Below, piece by piece: positions 37,630-48,000 of a stretch of DNA of 64,000 bases (position 1 is its first letter; each line of letters starts with the position of its first letter). A program made the position numbers and the translations under genes. Source of the stretch: Chitinophaga ginsengisoli (lineage in GTDB: Bacteria > Bacteroidota > Bacteroidia > Chitinophagales > Chitinophagaceae); the NCBI RefSeq assembly GCF_003014595.1, contig NZ_PYGK01000015.1:170510-234509 (forward strand), in the 5' to 3' direction. The notes below the pieces were generated by a model. That model searched no databases and was not told the DNA's origin. It worked only from the letters and a program-made list of their open reading frames with translations.

Positions 37630-38232
37630 ATGGGACAAACGAAATTACCCGAATTCTTTCACTGCGATGATTATTTTATAGACGAGAAGGTAGGCTTGCT
37701 GAAGTTTGCAAATGCGTATAAAGTATTTAACCAGGACGGTCAGCAGATCGGTAACATCCGTCAGGAAGTACCTTTGCTGCATAAATTCCTGCGTCTTTTG
37801 CTTGATAAAAGGATCTTCCCGTTCACATTGAATATTGTGGATGCCAATGAGCAGGTGGTGGCCTCTATCCACCGTGGCTGGACATTCTGGATGTCGAAGA
37901 TCGAGATCCGTGATATGAATGGTGTTGTCGTGGGCGGCATCAAACAGAAATTCAAATTTATGAAGCCGCTGTTCCATATTCTGGATACCAATGGTGAAGT
38001 ACTGGCGGAGATCAAGGGTGACTGGAAAGCCTGGAATTTCCAGATTATTGACAAGAATGAAAAAGAGCTGGGCGCTATCAATAAAAAGTGGGCGGGTGCT
38101 TTCAAGGAAGTATTTACTACAGCAGATAAGTACCGTGTTACCATAGCGAAGGATTGTCCGGAAGATATCAATAAGATGGCGATCGTAGCAGGTGCTATCA
38201 CCATCGATATGGTGCTGAAAGAATCAAAATAA
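37630..38232 (+). CDS. Phospholipid scramblase / LURP-one-related family protein
   Basis: 200 residues, no signal peptide. It is built of repeated beta-hairpin units of the type I-x-D-x-N-G/E-x-V/L-x-x-I (for example LDTNGEVLAEIKGDW and IDKNEKELGAINKKW), the pattern of the tubby-like barrel in scramblase and LURP-one proteins, and ends in a hydrophobic helix (AIVAGAITIDMVL), which these proteins also have. Bacterial members have no settled function; membrane or lipid binding is inferred. Single gene with its own -7 box and a strong terminator at 38247. Confidence 0.75.
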   Translation: MGQTKLPEFFHCDDYFIDEKVGLLKFANAYKVFNQDGQQIGNIRQEVPLLHKFLRLLLDKRIFPFTLNIVDANEQVVASIHRGWTFWMSKIEIRDMNGVVVGGIKQKFKFMKPLFHILDTNGEVLAEIKGDWKAWNFQIIDKNEKELGAINKKWAGAFKEVFTTADKYRVTIAKDCPEDINKMAIVAGAITIDMVLKESK

Positions 38233-38246
38233 TAAAAGTTATACTT

Positions 38247-38283
38247 AAAGGGATGATACACCACCATGTATCATCCCTTTTTT
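38247..38283 (+). terminator. Strong intrinsic terminator
   Basis: AAAGGGATGATACA (38247-38260) pairs perfectly with TGTATCATCCCTTT (38267-38280), loop CCACCA, T-run to 38283. Confidence 0.9.
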
Positions 38284-38384
38284 ATATCCCGGACTCCCCG
38301 TCAGGGCTTGCTTTTTCCCATCCCCATGGCCCGATATTTGACCAGTTTGCTTTTTAACATGATCTGTATTTTAAACCATATCTT

Positions 38385-38981
38385 ATGCAAGATGTCAGGC
38401 AACGGCCATTGTTTTGTATTGGGATCGGGTGTTCGGCCGGCGGTCTGGGACCTGCATGTGAGTTTTTTCAACAACTTGTGGAAAAAACAGGCGCAGCCTT
38501 TGTCGTGATTCCCCATCTTGACAGAGACTATAAAAGTCAATTCAGCAGTATCCTCGAAAAGTTTACCAGTATGCCTGTACATAAGGTGGAAGATGATATA
38601 AAGCTGGAAACTGACCATGTATATGTACTTGCAGAAGACAGGATGATGATAGTCGAAGAGGGCTATCTGAGAGTACGGAGGCGTTATACAAGGGAGATTA
38701 TTAATAAATCCATCGATATCTTCTTCAAATCCATGGCGAAGGCCTACCGGGAAAATGGCATCGGGGTGATCCTGTCGGGAATGGGCAACGATGGTATTGA
38801 AGGCATCAGGGAGATTGAAGACTGTCACGGGCTGGTCATTGTACAGGACCCGGATACGACGGACTTTAATATCCTGCCGCAAAGCGCCATTAGTAAAGAT
38901 GATCCACATGCGATCCTTCCTCCGGCAGATATTGCACGGTTCCTGCTAAAACACCTTAGAATAGGAAAGAGCCTGAATTGA
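38385..38981 (+). CDS. CheB-type protein-glutamate methylesterase domain, stand-alone
   Basis: 198 residues. This is the CheB catalytic domain alone: nucleophile S17 in GCSAGG, H44 in IPHLDRDYKS and D136 in GMGNDG form the methylesterase triad. The N-terminal receiver domain of classical CheB is absent, so activity would not be switched by direct phosphorylation. It is 76 bp upstream of a CheR-PAS-histidine kinase gene. No chemoreceptor, CheA or CheW gene lies in the window, so the pair may act in signalling other than flagellar chemotaxis. Confidence 0.92.
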   Translation: MQDVRQRPLFCIGIGCSAGGLGPACEFFQQLVEKTGAAFVVIPHLDRDYKSQFSSILEKFTSMPVHKVEDDIKLETDHVYVLAEDRMMIVEEGYLRVRRRYTREIINKSIDIFFKSMAKAYRENGIGVILSGMGNDGIEGIREIEDCHGLVIVQDPDTTDFNILPQSAISKDDPHAILPPADIARFLLKHLRIGKSLN

Positions 38982-39007
38982 GGGGATTTAATTTTTATAT
39001 ATCTTTA
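38977..39007 (+). promoter_or_regulatory. Candidate promoter of the CheR-PAS-kinase gene
   Basis: ATTG at 38977-38980, then 19 bp, then TATCTTTA at 39000-39007: one mismatch in each box to TTTG / TAnnTTTG, with exact spacing. Confidence 0.35.
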
Positions 39008-39057
39008 GCAGTTTTAGACATATTGGTTAATAAAAACATGACATAAAGAAAAGCTGT

Positions 39058-42000
39058 ATGTCGGATATATATACTGAAGGGGAAGTAAACAAGAGACGAC
39101 CTGGTCCGGTTTCCAATGCTGCATTGAAAAGTATTTTAGCAGTCCTGTCAGAATTTTCGGGCGTAGACTTTCTGCAATATAAGCTATCCACTATCACCAG
39201 GAGGCTGCAGCGGAGAATGTCACTTGTGAATATTCAGGAATTTGAAGAATACCTTACGTTCATAAAAGACAACGAAAGCGAACAAAATATAGTTTATGCA
39301 GACCTGCTGATACACGTATCTTCCTTTTTTCGTGACGGGGGCAGTTTTGAATATTTACAACGGTTTATACTGCCGCAGGTAGTAAATCAGGCCCACGAAA
39401 AGAAAGAACAGGTGCGCATATGGGTAGCAGGATGTGCTACCGGAGAAGAAGCTTATTCCATCGCCATCTGCCTTTATGAAATAATGGGAGATCGGCACTT
39501 TTCCAACAAAGTGAAGATCTTTGCAACAGACCTTTCAGAAGCCGTTATTGCTACTGCGCGTAAAGCAATCTATACCAAGGCGCAGGTAGCAGGAGTATCA
39601 GCCACGCGATTGACACAGTTTTTTGCAGAAGGTGAACAAGGTTACCAAATATCAGCCACCATAAGAGACGCATGCGTATTTGCCTGCCACAACATGCTGA
39701 CCGATCCTCCTTTTGCCAAGCTACACCTGATCAGTTGCCGTAACGTGCTTATTTATATGCAACCGGTACTGCAGAAAAAAATGCTGAGCATATTCAATTA
39801 TGCGCTGACAGATCATGGTTTTCTCTGGCTGGGTAAATCAGAAACCAACAGATCTCCCGACCTATTTGAAATGCCCTCGAAGAAAACGAAGATCTATCTC
39901 AAAAAGAATGTAGATAAATGGACGCTGAAAAATGCGTTCCCGACTAATAAAAAAATAAAGCATATGACACCAAGCTTTGATCAGGAGAGGGATGACAATA
40001 TCGATGCTCAGAAAGCCGCCGACAGTATTATACTTTCGATGTATGCACCGTCTGCAGTATTGCTCAATGAGAAGTTCGATATTATTGAGTTCAGAGGTGT
40101 TACCATGCAGTTTTTTGAACATGGGCCGGGTAGAGCCAGCCTGAATATTTTCAAACTGGCCCACAAAGACCTGGTACATAGTCTCAGGAGCGCGCTTAAC
40201 CACGCGCAATCTGTCAGAAGGAATGTGCGAAAAGATGGCCTGACAATCACCACAGGGAATGCAACACTCCATGTTTCATTCGAAGTAGTACCTATCAGCA
40301 ACCTGCATGGAAGCTACTACCTGGTGATCTTTAATCAGCAGCCGCAACATGAACTGACTGGCGGGGAGCTCAGCGTCAAAAAAGCTGAGGTGCCCGAAAC
40401 AACAGATGAAAAGAACCTGCGCATCCAACAGCTGGAAAAAGAAGTACAACGTTATAAGGAAGAGTTACGTGCTGTTGCAGAAGCCTATGAAGCTACCAAC
40501 GAGGAACTCCAGTCTGCCAATGAAGAGCTGAAAAGCCTGAATGAAGAACTGGAAGTATCGCAGGAAGAACTGCAGGTGATCAATGATGAACTCAGTACCC
40601 GCAACAATGATCTGCTGGAAAGGAATAACCAGTTGAACAATGCCCGCTTGTATGCAGAGTCCATCGTGAACACTGTACATGAATCACTGCTGATCCTCGA
40701 CACGAATATCCGCGTGGTAAGTGCCAATGCTTCTTTCTATCGCAGTTTCAAGATGGAACGAAAGGAGACGGAAGGAAAGCTGTTGTATGAAATGGGAAGC
40801 AAGCAATGGAATACCTCAGACCTGCGTGCGCTGATGGAAAACCTGCTGACGTCCCGGACGCCCTTCGCTAGTTACGAATTAACTTATAAAACTTCTTCCA
40901 ACGGGCCGAGAACCATCATGATGAATGGTCAGCTGATTACCTCGCAGGACCTGAAAGAAGAACTGATCCTCATCGCCATAGAAGATGTTACTGAAGTGAG
41001 AGAGGCCAGAGAGCGTATTGCCCGTAAACAGGAAATAGTGCGTACTAATGAAGAAAGGCTTCGCCTGGCACTGGAGGGTACCAAGACCGGCACCTGGGAT
41101 TTCAATCCCTTGTCGAGAGAGCTGTTCCTGTCTGACAGAAGCCGGGAACTCTTTGGTATCACCTCTTCCTCACCGATGGAATTTGATAATTTTATCAAGG
41201 CCATTCACCCTGCGGATGCATCGGGTGTACAGGGCCGTATAGCAGCCGCTCTGGCGGGTAGAGAGAATGGTGCTATCAATGTAGACTTCCGCATCAACCT
41301 GGCAGACGATAAAGTGAACTGGATCTCCTGCAAAGCGCAGGTTTATTTTGATGAAAACGGTACCGCCATCCGTGTGCTGGGCGTGGTGACAGACACTACT
41401 GAAAATAAGCAGTTTGAAAAACACCTGCAGGAGGCGAACAACCGGCTGAATTTCGCGATGCAGACTGGTAGGCTGGGTTCCTGGGAACTGGAACTGTCTA
41501 CAGGTGTCATGTATTGTAATGAACAGTTCAGGACCAATTTTGGACTGTCTTCGCAGGCCCAGGTGACATACGAAAAACTGTTGTCCCTCGTACTCCCGGA
41601 AGACGTACAACGTGTTGCCGATGCATTGCAACAGGCATTGGAAAACCACGTACTTTATGCGGAGGAATACCGTATCAAGTGGCCGGATAGTTCCATCCAT
41701 TGGATTGCAGCCACTGGTCAGGGAATCTATGACGACGAAGGCATCGCAAAAAGAGTGATTGGAGTAGCGCTGGATATCACAGAAAGAAAACAGGCCCAGT
41801 TGCATTTGCAGCAAAGTGAGGCCTACTTCCGTATGATTGCAGATACAGCGCCGGCAATGATCTGGATCGCAGAAAAAGATGGTTCCTTCTCCTTCTTTAA
41901 CAAGGGATGGCAGAAATATACCGGACGTACGCTTGAACAGAATAAGAACAATGGGTGGTACGATATTATGCACCCTGAGGATATTGATAAATGGAAGATC

Positions 42001-42969
42001 AATTTCAGCCGGTCTTCCCGCGACAGGAAGAATTTCTATGCAGAGTTCCGCCTGAAACGCCATGACGGTACTTATCACTGGCTGGCCTGTTCGGGCATTC
42101 CCCGTATCAATTCCCAGGATGAATTTATTGGCTTTATCGGCGCCTGTACAGATATTGACGACCAGAAGATGGTGGAAGATGCCCTGGAAAGGAAGGTAAG
42201 GGAAAGGACCATTGCCCTGGAAGATGCCAATGCAAACCTGTCCAAGCGGAACCATGAACTGGAGCAGTTTGTTTTCATTACTTCCCATGATCTCCAGGAG
42301 CCATTACGTAAGATCCGCCTGTTTGCCGACATGCTGGAAAGCGTGAAGCCTGGTAGCAGCAAGATAGATACGGCGCTCTACCTGCGTAAGGTGAAACAGT
42401 CGGCTATCCGTATGTCGGACCTGATCAGGGACCTGATCGCCTATTCCAGGCTGGAGCTTGGAGAGAATGCTTTCCTGCCGGTGGACCTCAACCAGATCGT
42501 TACCAATGTAATAGAAGATTTCGAACTGCTGATCAAGGATAAGAATGCGAAGATCGATGTGGATGAACTGCCGGTCATAGACGCTGTGCCTTTGCAGATG
42601 AACCAGTTATTCTATAACCTGATCGGGAATGCCCTGAAATTTTCCGGCACTAATGGCGATGCCCGGATAACGATCACGGCCAATAAGATCTCAGATACAG
42701 AAATGAAGGAGCTGCCTTCACTGACAGTCGGCCCTACCTATTACCGGATCATTGTAGCAGACAATGGCATCGGGTTCAACCAGGCCTATGCGGATAAACT
42801 GTTTGTCATTTTCCAGCGGCTGAACCAGAAGGAGAAATTCGAAGGGACAGGTATCGGTCTGGCGCTCTGCCGGAAGATCATGGACATCCACAATGGCGAT
42901 ATCCAGGCATTCGGTGTGGAGCAACAGGGGGCCGCATTCCATATTATTATTCCGGAAACACAACAATAA
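39058..42969 (+). CDS. CheR methyltransferase-PAS-histidine kinase fusion protein
   Basis: 1,303 residues. CheR N- and C-terminal domains (about 20-275, SAM-binding VAGCATGEEAYS and the SCRNVLIYM motif) are followed by a region with a degenerate PAS (about 310-430), a long Glu-rich coiled coil (about 454-535, repeats of NEELQSANEELKS type), about four PAS domains (540-1045, with PAC-like segments such as VLGVVTDTTENKQ), and a cytoplasmic histidine kinase core: phosphoacceptor H1077 in SHDLQEP, N-box NLIGNALKFSG, and G-boxes DNGIGF and GTGIGLAL. No transmembrane segment, so it should sense internal cues through PAS domains. Paired with the upstream CheB methylesterase. Confidence 0.92.
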   Translation: MSDIYTEGEVNKRRPGPVSNAALKSILAVLSEFSGVDFLQYKLSTITRRLQRRMSLVNIQEFEEYLTFIKDNESEQNIVYADLLIHVSSFFRDGGSFEYLQRFILPQVVNQAHEKKEQVRIWVAGCATGEEAYSIAICLYEIMGDRHFSNKVKIFATDLSEAVIATARKAIYTKAQVAGVSATRLTQFFAEGEQGYQISATIRDACVFACHNMLTDPPFAKLHLISCRNVLIYMQPVLQKKMLSIFNYALTDHGFLWLGKSETNRSPDLFEMPSKKTKIYLKKNVDKWTLKNAFPTNKKIKHMTPSFDQERDDNIDAQKAADSIILSMYAPSAVLLNEKFDIIEFRGVTMQFFEHGPGRASLNIFKLAHKDLVHSLRSALNHAQSVRRNVRKDGLTITTGNATLHVSFEVVPISNLHGSYYLVIFNQQPQHELTGGELSVKKAEVPETTDEKNLRIQQLEKEVQRYKEELRAVAEAYEATNEELQSANEELKSLNEELEVSQEELQVINDELSTRNNDLLERNNQLNNARLYAESIVNTVHESLLILDTNIRVVSANASFYRSFKMERKETEGKLLYEMGSKQWNTSDLRALMENLLTSRTPFASYELTYKTSSNGPRTIMMNGQLITSQDLKEELILIAIEDVTEVREARERIARKQEIVRTNEERLRLALEGTKTGTWDFNPLSRELFLSDRSRELFGITSSSPMEFDNFIKAIHPADASGVQGRIAAALAGRENGAINVDFRINLADDKVNWISCKAQVYFDENGTAIRVLGVVTDTTENKQFEKHLQEANNRLNFAMQTGRLGSWELELSTGVMYCNEQFRTNFGLSSQAQVTYEKLLSLVLPEDVQRVADALQQALENHVLYAEEYRIKWPDSSIHWIAATGQGIYDDEGIAKRVIGVALDITERKQAQLHLQQSEAYFRMIADTAPAMIWIAEKDGSFSFFNKGWQKYTGRTLEQNKNNGWYDIMHPEDIDKWKINFSRSSRDRKNFYAEFRLKRHDGTYHWLACSGIPRINSQDEFIGFIGACTDIDDQKMVEDALERKVRERTIALEDANANLSKRNHELEQFVFITSHDLQEPLRKIRLFADMLESVKPGSSKIDTALYLRKVKQSAIRMSDLIRDLIAYSRLELGENAFLPVDLNQIVTNVIEDFELLIKDKNAKIDVDELPVIDAVPLQMNQLFYNLIGNALKFSGTNGDARITITANKISDTEMKELPSLTVGPTYYRIIVADNGIGFNQAYADKLFVIFQRLNQKEKFEGTGIGLALCRKIMDIHNGDIQAFGVEQQGAAFHIIIPETQQ

Positions 42970-43010
42970 GACACAATAAAAGAACTTTTCCGGCGTTAAC
43001 TACGCACAGA

Positions 43011-43033
43011 AATGGCTCCCGTTGGGGGCCATT
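43011..43033 (+). terminator. Probable terminator after the CheR-PAS-kinase gene
   Basis: AATGGCTCCC (43011-43020) pairs with GGGGGCCATT (43024-43033), one G-U pair, 3-base loop. The T-run after it is weak. Confidence 0.5.
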
Positions 43034-43198
43034 ACTATTTCCAGCATTATGCAAACAGCCTTGCTTTAACATATTGGGTATCAGGATATATTATTATTGT
43101 AATTTTTAATATAAATTTGCGTAATTTTTCGACCTAATTAGTATTTTGGACACTGGTATGGCTTCCGTTAAAAAAGACGCCGACCTACCATATTTGTT

Positions 43199-43660
43199 AT
43201 GAGGCCTATCCTATGTCTTTTTTTCATAATTGTGCAAATGATTGCCAGGGGACAGTCGGCAACTGCACCTCCGTCTACGGAGCCAGCTCCGGCTGGTGCG
43301 GTAGTCCCGCCAGGCCCGGTGAAAAAAGGCAATTTTGAAACAGAATTTAAAATGAAATCGGGCAGTTATCTGGGCTTCGGACAGGTAAATCTCGGTATGG
43401 GTGAAATAGGATTTAAAGTGGTTGTATTCTGCCAGAATAAGGAGAAGAAGAACGGCCGTCTTGAATTCCGGATCGATCGTCCGAAGGGAAAGAAAAGCAG
43501 ACGTATTGGTACGCTGAAGATTCCCTTTACGGGAGATACGACCTATGCACTAAAGTTAACCGGCAACCCCAAGTACTCCTTTGGGATACACGATCTTTAT
43601 CTTGTGGCGAAGGGCAATCCTTTCAGCATTACTTCCATCACTTTTGTACAGGACTATTGA
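43199..43660 (+). CDS. Small secreted protein resembling a CBM6-type carbohydrate-binding module
   Basis: 153 residues. A signal peptide (about 1-19, ending ARGQ) is followed by a short Pro/Ala-rich linker and one beta-rich domain. The order of motifs (SGSYLGFGQVNLGMG, then LEFRIDRPKGKK, IGTLKIPFTGDTTY and finally GIHDLYLVAKG) follows that of family 6 carbohydrate-binding modules, where GxHDLYLVFKG is the best conserved stretch. No catalytic domain is attached. Aromatic binding residues cannot be checked by eye. A lone glycan-binding surface or periplasmic protein is the likeliest reading; otherwise unknown. Confidence 0.65.
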   Translation: MRPILCLFFIIVQMIARGQSATAPPSTEPAPAGAVVPPGPVKKGNFETEFKMKSGSYLGFGQVNLGMGEIGFKVVVFCQNKEKKNGRLEFRIDRPKGKKSRRIGTLKIPFTGDTTYALKLTGNPKYSFGIHDLYLVAKGNPFSITSITFVQDY

Positions 43661-43866
43661 TGTAGGTTCCTGTAATTTACTTTTGATATAGGTTGTTTTA
43701 CCATGGGGGTAAGTTATTCCCGCTAAGTAGCTTCGGTTTCAGTATGGGATGGCGGTCGGCGCCTCTCTGCTACTTCCGCTCTTCCTCTTATTATATAGCC
43801 GGCATGCTTATCAGGACGATGACGATAAACGTTTTTAATGTCTTAAAAGGATGATAAGAATAACGC

Positions 43867-43941
43867 GGGAAACAAAACGTCGATAGGCTCCGTTAGGAGC
43901 CTTATTGTTTGTAGCGCGGGGTTGTAAACCCCGGGGATACG
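43867..43941 (+). repeat. Double-hairpin dispersed repeat, copy B
   Basis: Hairpin 1 GGCTCC-GTTA-GGAGCC (43886-43901), spacer TTATTGTTTGTAGC, hairpin 2 from GCGGGGTT to AACCCCGG (about 43916-43937). Repeated 119 bp further on as copy C. It lies in a 357-bp region (43661-44017) in which no gene is seen. Confidence 0.85.
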
Positions 43942-43984
43942 CGATTAGCCCCGAAACACACAATCTCCCCCGAACGACAATAAA

Positions 43985-44056
43985 CGGGAAACAAAACGTC
44001 GATAGGCTCCGTTAGCCTTATTGTTTGTAGCACGGGGTTGCAAAACCCCGGGGACG
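43985..44056 (+). repeat. Double-hairpin dispersed repeat, copy C
   Basis: Same as copy B, starting CGGGAAACAAAACGTCGATA, but hairpin 1 has lost three bases of its second arm (GGCTCC-GTTA-GCC). The right half overlaps the 3' end of the minus-strand gene at 44018-44575. Confidence 0.85.
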
Positions 44057-44575
44057 TTGAGGTAATCCCTGTAACACGCAAGCCGATACAGACAATAATG
44101 GCTGTAGTTTCAGCATGAATGTCTGCACTTCCTGTTGGTCCGGATTGTTTAGCTGGTCGCCAGCCGCCAGCAGCATGTATTCGCCCAAAGCACCGAACAG
44201 TGTAAGCGTGCCAGTTGTATATACGATCGATACCTTATGAGCGGCCTTATTAGTAATATCAGCACTCATGATCTCAAAGCGGTGGGCCTCAAAGGCAACA
44301 GGATTTCCCAGGTTATCGCTCAGTCCCGGGATCTGTTGCTGTAATCCTTTCACAAATAATCCGATTGAAAACCCCACTTTATAATTTAGCGACCCGGCTT
44401 TTGGATTGGCGGCCCGTACCTGTTCCCAGGTGGTGAATTGCTGCTCCCGGTTGTAGGCCTGTACCTGTAGGAGGAATTCATTATAGCTTTCCTGGAACAC
44501 GTCCTTTTCAAAGGAGGTCCGCGCATGCATGTCAATGATCTGTCGGAAAGAAAGTTTTACCAGTGCTTTTTCCAT
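44018..44575 (-). CDS. Protein of unknown function whose 3' end lies in a repeat copy
   Basis: 185 residues, no signal peptide or membrane segment obvious; moderately hydrophobic stretches at about 120-140. Family not recognised. The last eleven residues and the stop codon (PRGFATPCYKQ-stop) are read from the dispersed repeat copy C, whose sequence is the same as in non-coding copies elsewhere, so the original C-terminus was probably replaced when the repeat arrived. Expression of the gene is not supported by any visible promoter. Alone on this strand, between a CBM6-like gene and the second SusC gene. Confidence 0.6.
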   Translation of the reverse strand: MEKALVKLSFRQIIDMHARTSFEKDVFQESYNEFLLQVQAYNREQQFTTWEQVRAANPKAGSLNYKVGFSIGLFVKGLQQQIPGLSDNLGNPVAFEAHRFEIMSADITNKAAHKVSIVYTTGTLTLFGALGEYMLLAAGDQLNNPDQQEVQTFMLKLQPLLSVSACVLQGLPQRPRGFATPCYKQ

Positions 44576-45018
44576 TGTTCACTATTTTAATCTACCTAAG
44601 GTAATGTTTTCAGGTCAGCTGGCTCTGGCAGCGGGTATACTTAGCGGTAAACAGGTGTTTTCTGTAGGTTAATGTCGTTCAGGCATACATATTTTCACTC
44701 CGATAATATCGCAGTATGTTAAAAGAAATATAAATCTTGGATTATTTTTTCTATTTTAGGTGTGAAATTGACACGTTGAGGAAAGTAATCAAAGTAATCG
44801 TTATGAAAATCAAGCTGCATACTATGTAAATTGAAAACCTATGTAGTTGTATTGAGCTATTGAACCCACTACCATATATTCTTTAACTAGCAAAAATCAC
44901 GTTTTAATGATGATGACAACCAGTAGCGTCTAAGGACCGAGATGTTATTGCATTTTCGGTCGTAAACCAAAATCCAGCGAGGAGTTCGCCTTTTTTAAAC
45001 CACTTTCAAATTAAACGT
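44576..45018 (+). promoter_or_regulatory. 443-bp gene-free region upstream of the second SusC gene
   Basis: No gene is seen. It is AT-rich in 44680-44900 and has a short direct repeat of GTAATC around 44787-44800 and a hairpin with GACCGA and TCGGTC arms (about 44936-44963). No clear consensus promoter was found, although the region must hold the signals for the SusC/SusD pair. Confidence 0.4.
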
Positions 45019-48000
45019 ATGAAAAATGTAGACCTGTTGAAGGTCAGGCATCGTTGTGCCTGGCAGTCAACACTATTGCACATGAAATTCACCCTACTGC
45101 TTTTTTTGCCCGCCTTATATCCGCTTATGGCTGTTGCGGATGGCTATTCAACCTCATTTTCAATCCGACAGGACATTATCTTAAAAGGAAAAATCGTCGA
45201 TAAAAATAAAGAGCCGGTAATAGGCGCCACTATCAAAGTGGTGGGGACTTCCAAAGGAACTACTACACAACCCGACGGCTCTTTTTCGTTGAGCGTCGCA
45301 AATGGCGCTCAGGTGACTATATCTGCAATCGGTTTCCTATCACAGACGCTTACTGTTAATGGCAACGCACCATTGAACGTAACGCTGGATGCCGATACCA
45401 AAGGCCTCAGTGAGGTGGTGGTAGTAGGTTATGGTGCGCAGAAAAGAGAAGCCGTATCCGGCTCCATTGCTACTGTAAAAGGTGCTGATCTTGTCAAGTC
45501 GCCTGCTACCAACCTGTCCAACTCCATTGCCGGACGTATGCCGGGTGTGACTGCCATGCAGAACAGCGGTGAGCCCGGTGCTGACGGCTCATCTCTCCGC
45601 ATCCGTGGTTCCAATACTCTGGGTAACAACGACCCGCTGATCGTAATAGATGGCGTGGCTGGTCGAACCGGTGGTCTGGAGCGTTTGAACCCACAGGACA
45701 TTGAAAGCATTTCTGTACTGAAAGATGCTTCTGCCGCCATCTATGGTGCGCGTGCAGCCAATGGCGTTATCCTCGTAACAACCAAACGCGGTAAGAGCGG
45801 TAAACCACAGTTGTCATATTCCTTCAACCAGGGCTGGTCACAGCCTACGCACATCCCCAAAATGTCCAGCGCTGCAGAATATGCGCAACTGAGGGATGAG
45901 CTGAGCCTCTACCGTGATGTACCTGGAAGAGAATGGGCAACTGCCTGGGGGGTATATAAACAAGGCGGCACCTATACTTCGCCTACCACCAACAAGAAAT
46001 GGGACGAGGCTTTCGGTCTCGCAGAGATAGATAAATACCGCAACAGTACGGACCCATGGCTGTATCCGAATACAGACTGGTATAAATCTACTTTTAAGAC
46101 ATGGTCGCCACAATCCAATCATAGTGTACAAGTGTCTGGTGGCAATGAAAACATGCGTTATATGACCTCCTTCGGTTACCAGTCGCAGGATGCTTACTAT
46201 AAAAAATCTGCTACCGGTTACGATCAGTATAGCCTGCGTGTCAACCTCGACGGAAAGATCAACAAGTACGTAAACGTTAGCGTAGACATGTTGGGTCGCC
46301 AGGAAGAACGTAATTATCCTACCCGCTCTGCCGGTGACATCTTCCGTATGCTGATGCGTGGTAAACCTACTGAACCAGCCTTCTGGCCTAATGGTTTGCC
46401 TGGTCCGGACATCGAGTACGGTAACAACCCTGTAGTGATCACTACAGGCGAGACAGGATATGATAGGGATAAACGTTACTATGTACAGAGCAGCGCCAAA
46501 CTGGATGTATCAGTCCCTGGTGTGGATGGTCTGAAACTGAGCGGTAACGTGGCATTCGACAAATATATCAAAGGCACAAAGCGGTGGCAGACACCCTGGT
46601 ACCTGTATACATGGGACAAAAAAACATTTGAGCAGGATGGCAAAACACCTTTGCTCGTAAAAGGTAAAAGGGGTACAGACCAGGCTAACCTTAACCAGGG
46701 CAATGAAGATCAGACCAACGTGCTGTTGCGTGGCCTGTTGACTTACGACCGTACCTTCAACAAGAACCATACACTGAACTTCGTATTTGGTATAGAACGG
46801 GAGACTGTCAAATCTGAATCTTTCAATGCACTCCGCAAATACTTCATCTCTCCTTTGATCGACCAGCTGTTTGCCGGTGGCGATGCAGAGAAAGATAATG
46901 GTGGTAGTGCCTGGGACCGTGCCCGTCTGAACTATTTCGGTCGTGTAGCTTACAACTATAAAGAGAAATACCTGGCAGAGTTTGTATGGCGGAATGATGG
47001 ATCTTATATGTTCCCCAGCAATTCCCGTTTTGGTTTCTTCCCTGGTCTGATGTTGGGCTGGCGTATCTCTGAAGAGAATTTCTTCAAAGAGAACGTAAAG
47101 TTCATGAGTTACCTGAAACTGCGTGCGTCATGGGGTAAACTGGGTAATGACCAGGTATACTTCGACGACAACGGAGATGGTACACTCACGCTGCAGGAAT
47201 ACCAGTATTATTCCACCTATGGCTTCGGCAGTTATATACTGGGAGGCAATGTGGTAAAATCACTCTATGAAGCACGTATACCTAACCCATACATCACATG
47301 GGAAGTAGCCAACAACTATAACGTAGGTCTGGATGGCGCCCTGCTGAATGGTAAGATCTACTTCGAACTGGATGCGTTTATGAACAAACGTTCCGGCATC
47401 CTGGTAAGAAGGAATGCATCCGTTCCGCAGACAACAGGTATGACCCTGCCTGCTGAGAATATCGGTAAGGTAGACAATAAAGGTTTTGAATTCCGCGTAG
47501 GCTACAATAATAATATCGGTACTAAATTCCGTTATGACGTTAGCGTGAATGGCGGTTATTCGAAGAACAAGATCGTTTTCTGGGATGAAGCACCTGGTGC
47601 TCCGGCCTGGCAGCGTTCTACCGGCAAACCGATGAATACGAACCTGTATTATGAATATGATGGCGTATTCAAAGACTATGCTGAAATAGACAAGAACACT
47701 ATTGACTATACCGCGCTGACCAACAATCTGCGTCCAGGCGATATGAAGTTTAAGGACATTGATGGTAACGGAAAGATCAACGGTGATGATAAGATCCGCT
47801 ATGGAAAGAGCAACCAGCCAACCTTCACTGGTGGTCTGAATGTGAACCTGCAATACAGCAACTTTGATATGGCGATCCTCGTGCAGGGAGCTACCGGTGG
47901 TGCATTGCATATCAATACTGAATCCGGTGAGATCGGCAACTTTACCAAAGATTATTATGATCACCGCTGGAGCCCTGATAATCCTAACAGCGAGCACCCA

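Noticed and set aside
41170..42288. 372-codon minus-strand frame inside the CheR-PAS-kinase gene
   Set aside because: It is antisense to well-conserved PAS and kinase domains and has no recognisable features.
47260..47997. 245-codon minus-strand frame inside the second SusC gene
   Set aside because: Antisense to the conserved barrel; a by-product of codon use. The same holds for 31037-31960 in the first SusC gene.
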